Shown here: in pieces, positions 16,632 through 25,532 of the stretch
Layout: every line of letters begins with the position of its first letter
Position numbering within the stretch: position 1 is the first letter of the stretch
Source of the DNA: an uncultured Victivallis sp.
GTDB taxonomy: Bacteria > Verrucomicrobiota > Lentisphaeria > Victivallales > Victivallaceae
DNA: 64,000 bases
Direction: 5' to 3'
Assembly (NCBI GenBank): GCA_944389895.1
Contig: CALXOA010000128.1
Span: forward strand, 1 to 64,000
The notes under the pieces: generated by a model
What the model was told of the DNA's origin: nothing
Databases searched by the model: none
Seen by the model: the letters and a program-made list of their open reading frames with translations, nothing else
Made by a program: the position numbers and the translations under genes

Positions 16632-16868
16632 ATGAAAAAAGTTCAGAAGAGAGTGCGCCGCGGGCAGCGCGGACAGGCGTTGATCGAGTATGTGATCCTG
16701 ATCGCGGTTGTCGCACTGACTTCACTGTTCGTACTCGGCATGTTCAGCGACCGGCTGCGGGAGATGATCACCGGAATCACCGTGACGCTCGGCGGAGAAG
16801 AGGATTCCACCGCCGACAAGAAGAGCATCGACATCATTCAGGAACTCGATCAGACCGGCGTACAGTAA
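16632..16868 (+). CDS. Flp/Fap-type pilin
   Basis: A 78-residue protein with a basic leader (residues 1-13), the motif GQALIEYVILI and one hydrophobic helix (about 17-40). This is the pattern of Flp pilins cut by TadV after Gly, leaving a helix with Glu at position five. The C-terminal half is polar and acidic (GGEEDSTADKK), and longer than in many Flp proteins. No tad secretion or prepilin peptidase genes are in the window. A strong terminator follows at 16893-16926. Confidence 0.85.
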   Translation: MKKVQKRVRRGQRGQALIEYVILIAVVALTSLFVLGMFSDRLREMITGITVTLGGEEDSTADKKSIDIIQELDQTGVQ

Positions 16869-16892
16869 GACTCCGACACAATGTACCCGTGA

Positions 16893-16926
16893 AAAATCCA
16901 CACCTCAGGCCCGGGGTGTGGATTTT
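16893..16926. terminator. Bidirectional rho-independent terminator
   Basis: A 12-bp perfect stem (AAAATCCACACC with GGTGTGGATTTT) and a 10-base loop lie between the pilin gene and the convergent URO-D-like gene. The stem ends in A and T runs on both strands. Confidence 0.85.
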
Positions 16927-17008
16927 CGGTTTCATCAAGACATTCCCGGCGGGCGGACACAAATCCACAGAACCGTGCAAACCGTCTTTTCTCCCTGCAG
17001 TTCATGGA

Positions 17009-18073
17009 TCAATCTGCCTCCGGAACTCCATCGGGATTCAGAAGCGCGTTGATCATGGCGAAATAGTGATCATCCGGCACATACTCCGGCACGCTGTTTC
17101 CGGTGCCAAGCGCATAACCGCCGCGTGTACGGGTTCGTTCCAGCATTGCGACGACACGTTCCTGTATCTCCCGTTCCGTCCTGCGGCATATGAAATCGAC
17201 GTCGATCCCGCCCAGAATTGCAATCCGGCTGTGGTATCGCTCATAAGCCTCCTCCACCGGCAGGATGTTATCTTCCCAGGAGTGTTTCGCATCAAATCGG
17301 CAGACTTCAATGATATCCTCCATCAGCGATTCAAGACGGCCGCAGGAGTGTAGAATCGCCGGTTTCCCGTTCCGGTGAATCGCCTCGACCATCTTCCGGT
17401 GCCATGGAATAATATAGTGCCGCATCGCCGCGGGACTGAGCATCGGCTGCGAATGAAATCCCCAGTCGTCATTCACAATGCACGCCCCCACTGCGGGGTC
17501 GGATGAGGCGATTTCATAATAGCGCAACAGACGCGAACCGATTTTTTCCGCCACCAGCTCCACCCATTCCGGATCATCGGCGAGCGCATAGCAGAGGTTG
17601 TCAAAACCGATCAGCCGGATCATGTTCTCCAACATTCCATCCGGCCCGTAGACAATCAGCTTCATCCCGGGCGCCATGCAGGCGGCGGCCTCCTTCATAT
17701 AGCCGAAGTCATAGACCTCCTCCACCTCCATCCACCGGTACTTCAGCTCCGCGGCACGATCGGCGAAAGCGGGAGCTTCGTTCATGGAGCAGCTCGCAGC
17801 CTGAGTCTGGCGCGGATGAGGAAACAGCCCCGGAGCGGCGAGAATCGTTGCATAATCGTAACCGGCATTCCGGTAGGCCGCAATATGCATCAGATGCTCC
17901 GGGACAACTTCCCCCTCCGTCAATTTGCGATGCAACCGCTGATTCAAGAAAAATTCAAACAGCGTCGGCCGGTCCGGTACCTTGCGCGCCAATACTTTCA
18001 ATAAGTTGTTGAAATCCGGCTCACGTTTTTCCTTCGCCGTTCCCGCACAATTCGTCATACCCCTCATCTCCAT
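17009..18073 (-). CDS. Uroporphyrinogen decarboxylase-like protein (MtaA/CmuA superfamily)
   Basis: A 354-residue TIM-barrel protein of the URO-D superfamily. It is unlikely to be HemE. It carries LHSCGR followed by a Cys about 16 residues later, resembling the zinc-binding His-x-Cys...Cys of cobamide:thiol methyltransferases such as MtaA/MtbA. The ending has GGIDVDFIC and ALGTGNSVPEYVP, also typical of the methyltransferase branch. The likely role is methyl transfer from a corrinoid protein, but no corrinoid partner lies nearby. The first ATG (18073) and one five codons later (18058) are both possible starts. An unusual set of inverted repeats lies upstream at 18115-18205. Confidence 0.8.
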   Translation of the reverse strand: MEMRGMTNCAGTAKEKREPDFNNLLKVLARKVPDRPTLFEFFLNQRLHRKLTEGEVVPEHLMHIAAYRNAGYDYATILAAPGLFPHPRQTQAASCSMNEAPAFADRAAELKYRWMEVEEVYDFGYMKEAAACMAPGMKLIVYGPDGMLENMIRLIGFDNLCYALADDPEWVELVAEKIGSRLLRYYEIASSDPAVGACIVNDDWGFHSQPMLSPAAMRHYIIPWHRKMVEAIHRNGKPAILHSCGRLESLMEDIIEVCRFDAKHSWEDNILPVEEAYERYHSRIAILGGIDVDFICRRTEREIQERVVAMLERTRTRGGYALGTGNSVPEYVPDDHYFAMINALLNPDGVPEAD

Positions 18074-18114
18074 TCAGTCTCATGTAGAACGTCTCCGGCC
18101 TTCTTTCTACCGCA

Positions 18115-18205
18115 TTCTCCCGCAGAGATGGAAAAACGATCGGAATCGCGTCTTTTTTTTCCCCTGCGGGAGAAACGGATACAGACACAATGCCGATCGT
18201 TTTTG
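18115..18205. repeat. Two interleaved inverted repeats upstream of the URO-D-like gene
   Basis: TTCTCCCGCAG (18115-18125) pairs with CTGCGGGAGAA (18164-18174), 11 of 11. AAAAACGATCGG (18132-18143) pairs with CCGATCGTTTTT (18194-18205), 12 of 12. The second pair starts inside the loop of the first and ends outside it, as in a pseudoknot, so both helices could coexist in RNA. Alternatively the CGATCG-centred copies are paired protein-binding sites. They lie 42 bases upstream of the gene starting at 18073. Confidence 0.7.
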
Positions 18206-18319
18206 ATTCCGAACATCAGATTGGTCGGGGGACCACTTCACCTCCATCGCTGACGGCAGCCTCAGGCGAACAACTTCCCCGAAACGCTCCCTCCCCGGCG
18301 GAAGGGAACGTGAGACGGC

Positions 18320-18616
18320 TCAGGACTCCTCATCCTCCTCGAACTCTTCATCCTCGAAGTCGAGATCGTCGAACTCCTCGTCGAGATCGTCGAACTCCTC
18401 ATCGTCGAACTCGGAGTCGTCGAAATCCTCGTCCTCGTCCAGATCTCCGAAGATATCCTGTTCGTTGAGATCGTCGAGATCGTTTTCATCCTCATCCTCA
18501 CCGAGGAAGGAAGAGGTGGCGCTGATGACGGAACCGCACTCGGGGCAGCACCCGTCTTCCGCCTCGATAGCGCTTTCGCTGACTTCTATATTGCAATAAG
18601 GACAAATCGTAGCCAT
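18320..18616 (-). CDS. Zinc-ribbon protein with highly acidic tail
   Basis: A 98-residue protein. Residues 1-37 form a zinc ribbon with Cys5-x2-Cys8 and Cys24-x2-Cys27 (CPYC, CPEC). From about residue 40 almost every residue is Asp or Glu with scattered Phe and Leu, giving a very negative tail. It resembles acidic zinc-ribbon proteins of unknown function that may mimic nucleic acid or bind basic partners. GGGAGG lies seven bases before the ATG and a good promoter lies at 18660-18687, so it is expressed on its own. The tail DNA is a run of GAY/GAR codons with a repetitive look. Confidence 0.8.
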   Translation of the reverse strand: MATICPYCNIEVSESAIEAEDGCCPECGSVISATSSFLGEDEDENDLDDLNEQDIFGDLDEDEDFDDSEFDDEEFDDLDEEFDDLDFEDEEFEEDEES

Positions 18617-18659
18617 GGATACCTCCCGTTCCTGGTTGCGCCGCTTTCAAACAATCGGT

Positions 18660-18687
18660 ACTATATTGATTGTTTGTAAATTGTCAA
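18660..18687 (-). promoter_or_regulatory. Predicted sigma70 promoter for the acidic zinc-ribbon gene
   Basis: On the minus strand a consensus TTGACA (18682-18687) and TATAGT (18660-18665) are 16 bases apart, 43 bases before the start codon. Confidence 0.65.
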
Positions 18688-18793
18688 ATCTTTTTCGGAT
18701 AAAAATATCGAAAATGTCAATTCCCCGGGAGATCTCCGCGGATTCCCGGGGGGAGTTCGATTTCCGGCTGCAATATCCCGGCCACGGCGAACC

Positions 18794-20545
18794 TTATCGA
18801 CCACGCCCGAAAATCTCTGCGAGCATGCCCTCGGGAACCTTCGGAGTCCGATCATAATTGTAGAGACCGTTCTGCTCCTGTTCCACATCGGTCAACTGGG
18901 TGTAGCAGTAACCGGAGAGCTCCGGCATGCTCAGCATCAGATCCACCTGTTCGCGGATCTTCGCACAGAGTTCCTCCGGTGACTTGAGGTCGAGTCCGTG
19001 ATACCCCCAGGTGTTCTCGGCGAATTTCGCCCGCTCCGGCGGAATGTACATGAATCCGCCGAACTCATCATTGATATACGGCTGACCGGCGTATTCACAT
19101 TCGATTTTCGGATCGGCCCGCCAGACACCGCCGTCGGCCGGCGCCAGATCGCGAGCCAGCTCCTCCGCATCTTTCCGGTAGAGATGAACCGTCCAGAGAT
19201 CGGTCTTGACATGGCGATATCCGCTCACATCATTGACCGGGCGGGTCGGGTCGATCTGCCGCGTCAGATCATACACTTCGCGAATGATGCGCCGATAAAA
19301 ATCAGGATCATCCGAAACGTAAGTCTCATTCAGCGGAGTCCACGCGATGATCGACGGGTGATTGGCGTCGCGATCGACGACTTCACGCCACTCATGCAGA
19401 AAATTGAAAACGCCGAGCATCTGACTTGCATCAGCGTGATAACACCAGGTGAGTCCCCAGCTTGCGGATTCGCCCCAGGTCAGGTATCCGAGCCGGTCGG
19501 CATGGTAATGGAACCGCTCCTCAAATACCTTCTGGTGGAGCCGCGCGGCGTTGAATCCGGCCGCCATCGACAACCGGATGTCGCGAACGAGATCCTCATC
19601 GGAAGGAGCTGTCCACACCCCATCCGGATAAAACCCCTGATCGAGCACCATCCGCAGAAACAGCGGTTCATTGTTCAGGAACAATCGTTTCCCCTCGATA
19701 TGAATCTTGCGCAATCCACCGTAGCTCTCCACATGGTCGATCGCGACACCGGCCGGATCGATCACTTCGAAAACAATGTTGTAGAGGAAGGGATCGGCAG
19801 GACTCCAGGCGTGCGGCTCCGGCACAGCAATCCGGCAGGAGACGCCATCGGCGGCAGGAATCGTCGTGCCGGCAACCTCGACCGCACCGTCCAAAATCCG
19901 GATGCGGAGCGAATTGCCGGACCCGACGGAGTAAAATTCCGGCGTGAAGCAGAAACTGCCGCTGTCGAAATCGGGAACGATCCGGCATTTGCGCAATCCG
20001 GCCATGGCGACCGCTTCGAGCCAGACGGTCTGCCAGATCCCGGTGACGCGGGTATAGCTGCAGCCGGCTGAATGGAAACGGCTGCTCTGCTTGCCGCCGG
20101 GCTGCTGCCCGCCGCGAAGCTCATCTCTCACGGAAACCACCAGATTGGCGGACTTTCCGGGAGCGACAAAGTCCGTGATATCAATTTCAAACGAGGAACC
20201 TCCGCCCTCATGGTTCCCGGCAAATCGGCCGTCGATGAAGATCTTTGCCGCGTAGTCGACCGCACCGAAATGGAGAAGAATCCGCCTGCCGGCCCACGCC
20301 GCCGGAATTTCAATTTCCCTCTGATAGAACATACTCTCGATGAAATCAGTATGTCCGACACCGGAAAGGCGGCTCTCGGGGCAGAATGGAACGGTGATTC
20401 TGCCGGAAAAACCGGTTGAGTTCTGCCACCCCTGCTCAAGACCGGAACGGCCGGGATCCAAAGCGAAGCTCCACTCGCCGTTGAGATTGATCCAGTCTGG
20501 ACGGAAAAACTGCATTCTCGGGTGCTCCGGACGCGGAATACTCAT
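18794..20545 (-). CDS. Glycoside hydrolase family 2 protein
   Basis: A 583-residue GH2 enzyme (beta-galactosidase/beta-glucuronidase type). The order is a sugar-binding jelly-roll domain (about 10-180, with LNGEWSFALDPG), an immunoglobulin-like domain (about 185-280) and a TIM barrel (about 285-583). The acid/base is Glu407 (TPLNETY) and the nucleophile Glu494 (INDEFGG). No signal peptide is seen from the chosen start, so it acts on imported oligosaccharides. The ATG at 20545 has AGGAG eight bases upstream; the longer frame to 20620 covers the promoter. Substrate cannot be told. A pair of operator-like repeats flanks its promoter. Confidence 0.9.
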   Translation of the reverse strand: MSIPRPEHPRMQFFRPDWINLNGEWSFALDPGRSGLEQGWQNSTGFSGRITVPFCPESRLSGVGHTDFIESMFYQREIEIPAAWAGRRILLHFGAVDYAAKIFIDGRFAGNHEGGGSSFEIDITDFVAPGKSANLVVSVRDELRGGQQPGGKQSSRFHSAGCSYTRVTGIWQTVWLEAVAMAGLRKCRIVPDFDSGSFCFTPEFYSVGSGNSLRIRILDGAVEVAGTTIPAADGVSCRIAVPEPHAWSPADPFLYNIVFEVIDPAGVAIDHVESYGGLRKIHIEGKRLFLNNEPLFLRMVLDQGFYPDGVWTAPSDEDLVRDIRLSMAAGFNAARLHQKVFEERFHYHADRLGYLTWGESASWGLTWCYHADASQMLGVFNFLHEWREVVDRDANHPSIIAWTPLNETYVSDDPDFYRRIIREVYDLTRQIDPTRPVNDVSGYRHVKTDLWTVHLYRKDAEELARDLAPADGGVWRADPKIECEYAGQPYINDEFGGFMYIPPERAKFAENTWGYHGLDLKSPEELCAKIREQVDLMLSMPELSGYCYTQLTDVEQEQNGLYNYDRTPKVPEGMLAEIFGRGR

Positions 20546-20587
20546 TCCAAAATCTCCTGTAAATCTATTTTGCGTACAACCAGCGAT

Positions 20588-20636
20588 TTGAAACATGGAT
20601 AATCTATCACTTTTTTTCAATCAGCCAATGTTTCAA
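20588..20636 (-). promoter_or_regulatory. GH2 promoter flanked by a 9-bp inverted repeat
   Basis: On the minus strand TTGGCT (20623-20628) and TAGATT (20601-20606) are 16 bases apart. TTGAAACAT at 20588-20596 and its exact reverse complement ATGTTTCAA at 20628-20636 lie on either side, 40 bases centre to centre. This suits repression by a dimeric regulator bound at two sites. Confidence 0.45.
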
Positions 20637-20680
20637 GTGATCAAAAAGATGTGCAATGTTATCATTGCAGCGGTTCCGAC

Positions 20681-20709
20681 TTGATTTCCGTGCCGATATC
20701 CTCTATATT
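20681..20709 (+). promoter_or_regulatory. Predicted sigma70 promoter for the AmmeMemoRadiSam-type gene
   Basis: TTGATT (20681-20686) and TATATT (20704-20709) are 17 bases apart, 36 bases before the ATG at 20746. Confidence 0.55.
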
Positions 20710-20745
20710 TCCGGCTGCAATCCAGAATCAGGAGCCAGGAACATC

Positions 20746-21627
20746 ATGCCCGACACCATCGCACGTTTTCAGGAACCTCTCACCGGCGAAACCGTCCGCT
20801 GTACCCTCTGCCCGCGCAGCTGCGTCATAGCGGAGGGGAAGAGCGGATTCTGCAGAGTGCGCGTCAATCGCGGCGGAGTTCTGTTTGCCGAAACCTGGGG
20901 AAAGCCTGCGGCGCTGCAGGTCGATCCGATCGAAAAGAAGCCCCTCGCATTCTTCCTGCCGGGGAGCCGGACTTTCTCCATCGGGACCTTCGGCTGCAAT
21001 CTCGGCTGCCGATTCTGTCAGAATGATGAACTCTCCCGCAACGGATATGCAACGGCGCAGCAGCATCCGCCGGTAACACCGGAAGAACTGGTCGAACTGG
21101 CCCGGCGATATGATTGCCCTTCAATCGCCTCCACCTATAATGAACCGACGGTGTTTTTCGAATACCTCGCCGACACGGCGAAACTTGCCCGGGTCGCCGG
21201 GTTGAAAACAGTGCTGGTCTCCAACGGCTTCATCGCACCGGAAGCGGCACGCGAACTCTATCGTCTGATCGATGCGGCCAACATCGATGTGAAGGCCTTC
21301 GACGACTCCTTCTACCGGACACTCTGCGACGGAACCCTCGCCCCGGTGCTGACGGCATGTGAAATTTTCCGAAATGAATGCGGCGGCCATCTGGAACTGA
21401 CCAATCTGATCATCCCGGACCGTAACGACGCTCCGGAAAAGATCCATGCGCTTCTCGACTGGGTGGAGGAGAAACTGGGCAGAGACACGCCGATTCACTT
21501 CAGCGCTTATTTTCCGGCCGGAGGCTACCACGAGAGTCCGCCGACCCCGGCCGAAACGCTTTTTCGAATCCGCGAGCAGGCGATCGCGCGGGGCTTCTCC
21601 CGAATCAGACTCGGCAATCTTCGTTGA
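20746..21627 (+). CDS. AmmeMemoRadiSam-type radical SAM protein
   Basis: A 293-residue radical SAM protein related to pyruvate-formate-lyase-activating enzymes. The N-terminal region has the cysteine pattern Cys19-x2-Cys22-x3-Cys26...Cys36, and the radical SAM cluster is Cys84-x3-Cys88-x2-Cys91 (GCNLGCRFC). YNEPTVFFEY and DVKAFDDSFYR are characteristic of the AmmeMemoRadiSam branch, where it usually accompanies MEMO1 and AMMECR1 proteins. Neither partner is next to it here. Substrate unknown. The ATG at 20746 has AGGA upstream. Its 3' end overlaps the convergent AraC gene by 23 bases. Confidence 0.88.
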   Translation: MPDTIARFQEPLTGETVRCTLCPRSCVIAEGKSGFCRVRVNRGGVLFAETWGKPAALQVDPIEKKPLAFFLPGSRTFSIGTFGCNLGCRFCQNDELSRNGYATAQQHPPVTPEELVELARRYDCPSIASTYNEPTVFFEYLADTAKLARVAGLKTVLVSNGFIAPEAARELYRLIDAANIDVKAFDDSFYRTLCDGTLAPVLTACEIFRNECGGHLELTNLIIPDRNDAPEKIHALLDWVEEKLGRDTPIHFSAYFPAGGYHESPPTPAETLFRIREQAIARGFSRIRLGNLR

Positions 21628-22435
21628 TCCGGCCGCGCCCTGCAAATTCTCGGCGATATTCGAGCGGCGACAGGCGGAATCGCGCCTTGAAGAGCCTAGA
21701 GAAATAGAAACAGTTGCAGAATCCCGCGTCTTCCGCAATCCGGCCAACCGGTTCGGAAGTATCCACCAGCCGGGCAGCGGCAAACTGCAGGCGGCACTGG
21801 ATCAGAAACTGCTGCGGAGGCAATCCGGCCACCGTTCTGAAAAGCCTTCGAAAGTGCGCCGTCGTCAAGTTGCGCCGGGCCGCCTCGCAATTGAAATCCC
21901 ATGTTTTTTCGGGATGACGACGCACCTCCTCGACCAGCCGGCGAAAGTAGTTTTCCTGAAACGCGGGAACGGCGGGAACCGAGGCAGGCATCTCATGAAG
22001 CAGCAGCAGCAATTCCTCGTAGAGCAGTACCGCACGCGCCGGAACCACCGGCTCCGTGCACCGCAGCAACGAAATGATCCGCAGCATCGTTTCGAGGAAG
22101 CGCTCCGGGTTGCCAATCCGGATCAGTGGATGCACGTTGTCGATCGGCAGGAGTCCGCTCGAGATATATCGATCGACCCGTTCCCCATAGGAACAGATGA
22201 AGTTGTGATGGCGCGTCTCCCCCGGAAACGAACCGTATTCAAAAAAAGCCCCGGGATTGGTGATGAATGCCCATGGGCCCTCGCATTCGAAACGCTCGCC
22301 GTGATTGACCCGCAACCAGAAACGTCCGGAGTGGTTGTACTGGATCCCGTAATAGATCGGTACATGGTGGGACTCACCGCTGTGCTCCGGAGTGGAAACG
22401 TAATGGCTGAAATAGTGGCCGTCGAAAAAGTTCAT
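21605..22435 (-). CDS. AraC family transcriptional regulator
   Basis: A 276-residue regulator. Residues about 1-150 form the cupin-like sensor domain, with histidines in HHVPIYYG and in RHHNFIC that resemble sugar-sensing members. The C-terminal 100 residues hold the double helix-turn-helix (NLTTAHFRRLFRTVAG and the typical IAEDAGFCNCFYFSRLFKARF). It is transcribed away from the sugar operon starting at 22566 and very probably controls it. The -10 of that operon (22507-22512) lacks a good -35, as expected for an activator-dependent promoter. Confidence 0.93.
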   Translation of the reverse strand: MNFFDGHYFSHYVSTPEHSGESHHVPIYYGIQYNHSGRFWLRVNHGERFECEGPWAFITNPGAFFEYGSFPGETRHHNFICSYGERVDRYISSGLLPIDNVHPLIRIGNPERFLETMLRIISLLRCTEPVVPARAVLLYEELLLLLHEMPASVPAVPAFQENYFRRLVEEVRRHPEKTWDFNCEAARRNLTTAHFRRLFRTVAGLPPQQFLIQCRLQFAAARLVDTSEPVGRIAEDAGFCNCFYFSRLFKARFRLSPLEYRREFAGRGRINEDCRV

Positions 22436-22506
22436 GCCGCGACCCGATTGTTTGTTTTGTATAAAAAGTGGTTCTTTTTCTCTATTTTAAAAACCGATTT
22501 TTCAGG

Positions 22507-22512
22507 TATAAT
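22507..22512 (+). promoter_or_regulatory. -10 element of the sugar operon
   Basis: A consensus TATAAT 54 bases before the ATG at 22566. The position 17 bases upstream reads ATTTTA, a poor -35, consistent with activation by the divergent AraC regulator. Confidence 0.4.
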
Positions 22513-22565
22513 TATAACAATGACAAAAATATTCTCAATCGACAAAAAATCAAGGTCCCAGAACG

Positions 22566-23918
22566 ATGAAAAATCTGAAACTCGGTTATCTTGCGATCTC
22601 CAAGGCCAGCTGGATGACACCGAAGATCGAGGCAATCGCCGCGGAAACATTCGCCAACCTCCAGACACTCGACGCCGAAATCATCTACCACGGAGTCACC
22701 ACCACGGAAGCGGAGGGAATCGAACGTGCCGAAGCAATGAAGGCCGCCGGAGTGGATGCAGTCGTGATGCATTTTGTAACTTTCCCGGTAGGTGCAATCG
22801 TTCCGGCGGTTGCTCAACGGCTCGACGTACCCTTTCTGCTGCTCGCCAATCCGGAAAAGCCCGGCCCTGGCCGGATGTGGGAACAGAACTCCTTCTGCGG
22901 AGCCAACATGGCTGCCCACGGCATGAACCGGTTGCGCAAAAAATACAGTTACACCATGGCGGCGCCAGAAAACACGGCGGCGGCGCTGCGGGTGCCGCTC
23001 GCGGCACTCCGGGCTCTGATTTCCCTTCGTGGGCTGCGGGTCGGTCTGGCAGGCGGCAGGGTTCCCGGATTCTATACTTCAAACTTCGATGAACTTCAAC
23101 TGCGCCGCGAGCTTGGCGTAACCGTCGAAGTGCTGGATCTGCTCGAAGTGGTCGAAACCGCCCGCCGGTTGACTGCCGAGGAACTCGCGGAGGCACGCAG
23201 GGTGGTCGCCGCAAGCGCGGCCGGAGTCAACGCAGTCCCGGAAGCCGAACTTGAACTTGCGGCACAACTTTACGGCGCCTTCCGCCGGATTGCGGAAAAA
23301 TACACGCTTTCAAGTTACGCGGTACGCTGCTGGCCGGAACTCTCCGATTTCTTCGGTATCGCGCCCTGCGCGGTACTCGGCATGCTTTCCAACACCGGAT
23401 TGCCGACCAGTTGCGAAGGCGATGTGACCGGTGCGGTCACCATGAAACTGCTGCACGCTCTCGCCGGGCGCGAAATCCCTTTCTTCGTCGACCTGATCAG
23501 TTACGACTCCGCAACCAATACCGGTGTGGTCTGGCACTGCGGTGCCGCCCCGACCGGACTCTGCCGCAACTACGAAGAGACGGAGTTGAGGCTGCATATG
23601 CGTGTCGACGGCGGAGACAAAAAGGGGATCACCAATGACTTCTCTCTGAAACCGGGGCGGGTCACCGTCGCCAAGCTCGATACGGATGCCGACGGCGGAA
23701 TGCGTATGCTGATTGCGCCCGGAACCGCGCTCGACACGGAACCATTCATCCGCGGCAATCCGTTGAACATTCATTTCGACGGCTCCGTTCCGCTGCTGAT
23801 CGACACGATCATGAAGCGAGGCTTTGAACACCATTACGCAGTCATACATGCCGACGTCAAGGCGGAACTGTTGCAGTTCTGCGAGTGGACCGGAATAGAA
23901 CCGGTGGTTGTCGGTTGA
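22566..23918 (+). CDS. L-fucose/L-arabinose isomerase family protein
   Basis: A 450-residue protein of the FucI/AraA-like superfamily, which interconverts aldoses and ketoses with a Mn2+ centre. The N-terminal Rossmann-like half (LGYLAISKASW, then VDAVVMHFVTFP) and the C-terminal half (SCEGDVTGAVTMKLLHALAG, FFVDLISYD) match distant members of unknown substrate rather than true fucose isomerase, which is about 590 residues. It heads a four-gene operon with a TIM-barrel isomerase, a ThuA protein and a Gfo/Idh oxidoreductase. Thus it probably acts on a sugar released from host or plant glycans. Confidence 0.82.
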   Translation: MKNLKLGYLAISKASWMTPKIEAIAAETFANLQTLDAEIIYHGVTTTEAEGIERAEAMKAAGVDAVVMHFVTFPVGAIVPAVAQRLDVPFLLLANPEKPGPGRMWEQNSFCGANMAAHGMNRLRKKYSYTMAAPENTAAALRVPLAALRALISLRGLRVGLAGGRVPGFYTSNFDELQLRRELGVTVEVLDLLEVVETARRLTAEELAEARRVVAASAAGVNAVPEAELELAAQLYGAFRRIAEKYTLSSYAVRCWPELSDFFGIAPCAVLGMLSNTGLPTSCEGDVTGAVTMKLLHALAGREIPFFVDLISYDSATNTGVVWHCGAAPTGLCRNYEETELRLHMRVDGGDKKGITNDFSLKPGRVTVAKLDTDADGGMRMLIAPGTALDTEPFIRGNPLNIHFDGSVPLLIDTIMKRGFEHHYAVIHADVKAELLQFCEWTGIEPVVVG

Positions 23919-23941
23919 CGGAAAGACGAGAAGGATTCGAA

Positions 23942-24727
23942 ATGCATCATTTTAAAATTGCGGCCCAGCTTTACAGCTTTCGCGACTATATCGGAACCCC
24001 GGCCGGTGTGCGTGACACCTTCCGGCGTCTGAAAGCGATCGGCTATCATGCGGTCCAGCTCTCCGGAGCCATCGCTCCGATGCCGGAACGGGATCTGGTT
24101 GCCATGCTGGAGGATTCGGGACTCGTCGCGCCGACCAGCCATGACAATCAGGCGGCGATCATCAACGACACCCGGCGTGTGATCGACCGGCTGCTGGCGC
24201 TCGGTTGCCGTCACACCGCCTACCCCTATCCGCACCGGATGCCGACCGGCATCGGCGAAACCATCGCGCTCGCCGAGGAACTCAACGCGGCCGCGGAGAA
24301 ATTCCGGGCCGCGGGAATCACCCTCGCCTATCACAACCACTCCGTCGAATTTGCGAAATTCGAAGGCCGCCTGATGCTCGATCTGATCTATGAAAATGCG
24401 CCGTTGCTTGAAGGGGAGATCGACACCTACTGGGTACAGAAGGGAGGCGGCTCTCCGACGGCATGGATCGACCGGCTTTCCGGACGCATGAAGGTGCTGC
24501 ATATCAAAGATTACGGAATGAAACCCGGCGGAGACTGTTCCGCCTCGGTGATGATGCCGGTCGGGAGCGGCAACCTCAACTGGCCGGAAATATTCGCCGC
24601 GGCGGAACGTTCCGGCGTTGAGTGGTGTGTGGTCGAGCATGATGGTGATGTGGTCGGCGACGTCTTCGACTCCTTCGCTTCGAGCCTGCGGTTTCTGAAA
24701 CAGAATTTCCCGGGAGAAGAGCAATGA
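23942..24727 (+). CDS. Sugar phosphate isomerase/epimerase (AP endonuclease 2 fold)
   Basis: A 261-residue TIM-barrel protein of the xylose isomerase-like/AP_endonuc_2 family. Typical features are the start [19 protein letters not shown], a Glu/Asp/His metal set and the ending [20 protein letters not shown]. Members act as epimerases, isomerases or 3-keto-glycoside lyases. The substrate is unknown. The ATG at 23942 lies 23 bases after the previous stop; a longer frame has no support. The stop overlaps the next ATG (ATGA at 24724-24727). Confidence 0.9.
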   Translation: MHHFKIAAQLYSFRDYIGTPAGVRDTFRRLKAIGYHAVQLSGAIAPMPERDLVAMLEDSGLVAPTSHDNQAAIINDTRRVIDRLLALGCRHTAYPYPHRMPTGIGETIALAEELNAAAEKFRAAGITLAYHNHSVEFAKFEGRLMLDLIYENAPLLEGEIDTYWVQKGGGSPTAWIDRLSGRMKVLHIKDYGMKPGGDCSASVMMPVGSGNLNWPEIFAAAERSGVEWCVVEHDGDVVGDVFDSFASSLRFLKQNFPGEEQ

Positions 24728-25509
24728 GGAAGATCAACGTCACCATCTGGAACGAATTTATTCACGAAGCGGCTCCCGATGCCGCGGGAGAGTACATCCG
24801 CCGGATCTATCCGGAGGGGATTCACTCTTTTCTCAAGCAGAAGCTCGCGGCCGACGACCTCACAATCCGGACCGCAACTCTCAACCAGCCGGAACAGGGT
24901 CTCCCCGACTCCGTTCTGAAAACTACCGATGTTTTGCTCTGGTGGGGCCACTGCGCCCATGATCGGGTAGACGACGCGCTGGTCGAGCGGATTCATCAGC
25001 GCGTACTCGACGGCATGGGAGTGATCGTACTTCACTCCGGCCATCTGTCGAAGATCTTCCGCCGCCTGATGGGAACCCGCTGCCGCCTGCGCTGGCGGGA
25101 GGTGGGAGAAAAGGAGCGGCTCTGGGTTGTCGCGCCGGGCCATCCGATCGTGGCGGGGGTGCCGGAAACCTTCACGCTTCCCCACTCCGAAATGTACGGA
25201 GAGCGTTTCGATATTCCCGATGACGGGAAAATCATCTTCATGTCCTGGTTCGAGGGAGGAAACGTATTCCGCAGCGGAGTCGCCTTCCGGCGCGACAGCG
25301 GCAAAGTGTTCTATTTCTCCCCGGGGCACGAAACCTATCCGATCTATCACGATCCCAATATATTGCGGATACTCTCCAACGCGATCCGCTGGGCGGCTTC
25401 CGAACTTCAGCCGCCCCGCGTCACACCGACGCCGGAACCGCATGAACCGATCACGACGGAAAATCCGTTGAAAGATCTCGACCCGGAGTTGATTCACGGA
25501 AAACGCTGA
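24724..25509 (+). CDS. ThuA domain protein
   Basis: A 261-residue ThuA-like (class I glutamine amidotransferase fold) protein. Motifs [21 protein letters not shown] and the C-terminal [14 protein letters not shown] are characteristic. ThuA of rhizobia acts with the Gfo/Idh protein ThuB in utilisation of trehalose and related disaccharides through 3-keto sugars. Here it is coupled by a four-base overlap to the TIM-barrel gene, and a Gfo/Idh gene follows 23 bases later, so a similar oxidative route is likely. Confidence 0.92.
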   Translation: MRKINVTIWNEFIHEAAPDAAGEYIRRIYPEGIHSFLKQKLAADDLTIRTATLNQPEQGLPDSVLKTTDVLLWWGHCAHDRVDDALVERIHQRVLDGMGVIVLHSGHLSKIFRRLMGTRCRLRWREVGEKERLWVVAPGHPIVAGVPETFTLPHSEMYGERFDIPDDGKIIFMSWFEGGNVFRSGVAFRRDSGKVFYFSPGHETYPIYHDPNILRILSNAIRWAASELQPPRVTPTPEPHEPITTENPLKDLDPELIHGKR

Positions 25510-25532
25510 CTCTATAAAAAAGGAGCATGAAA

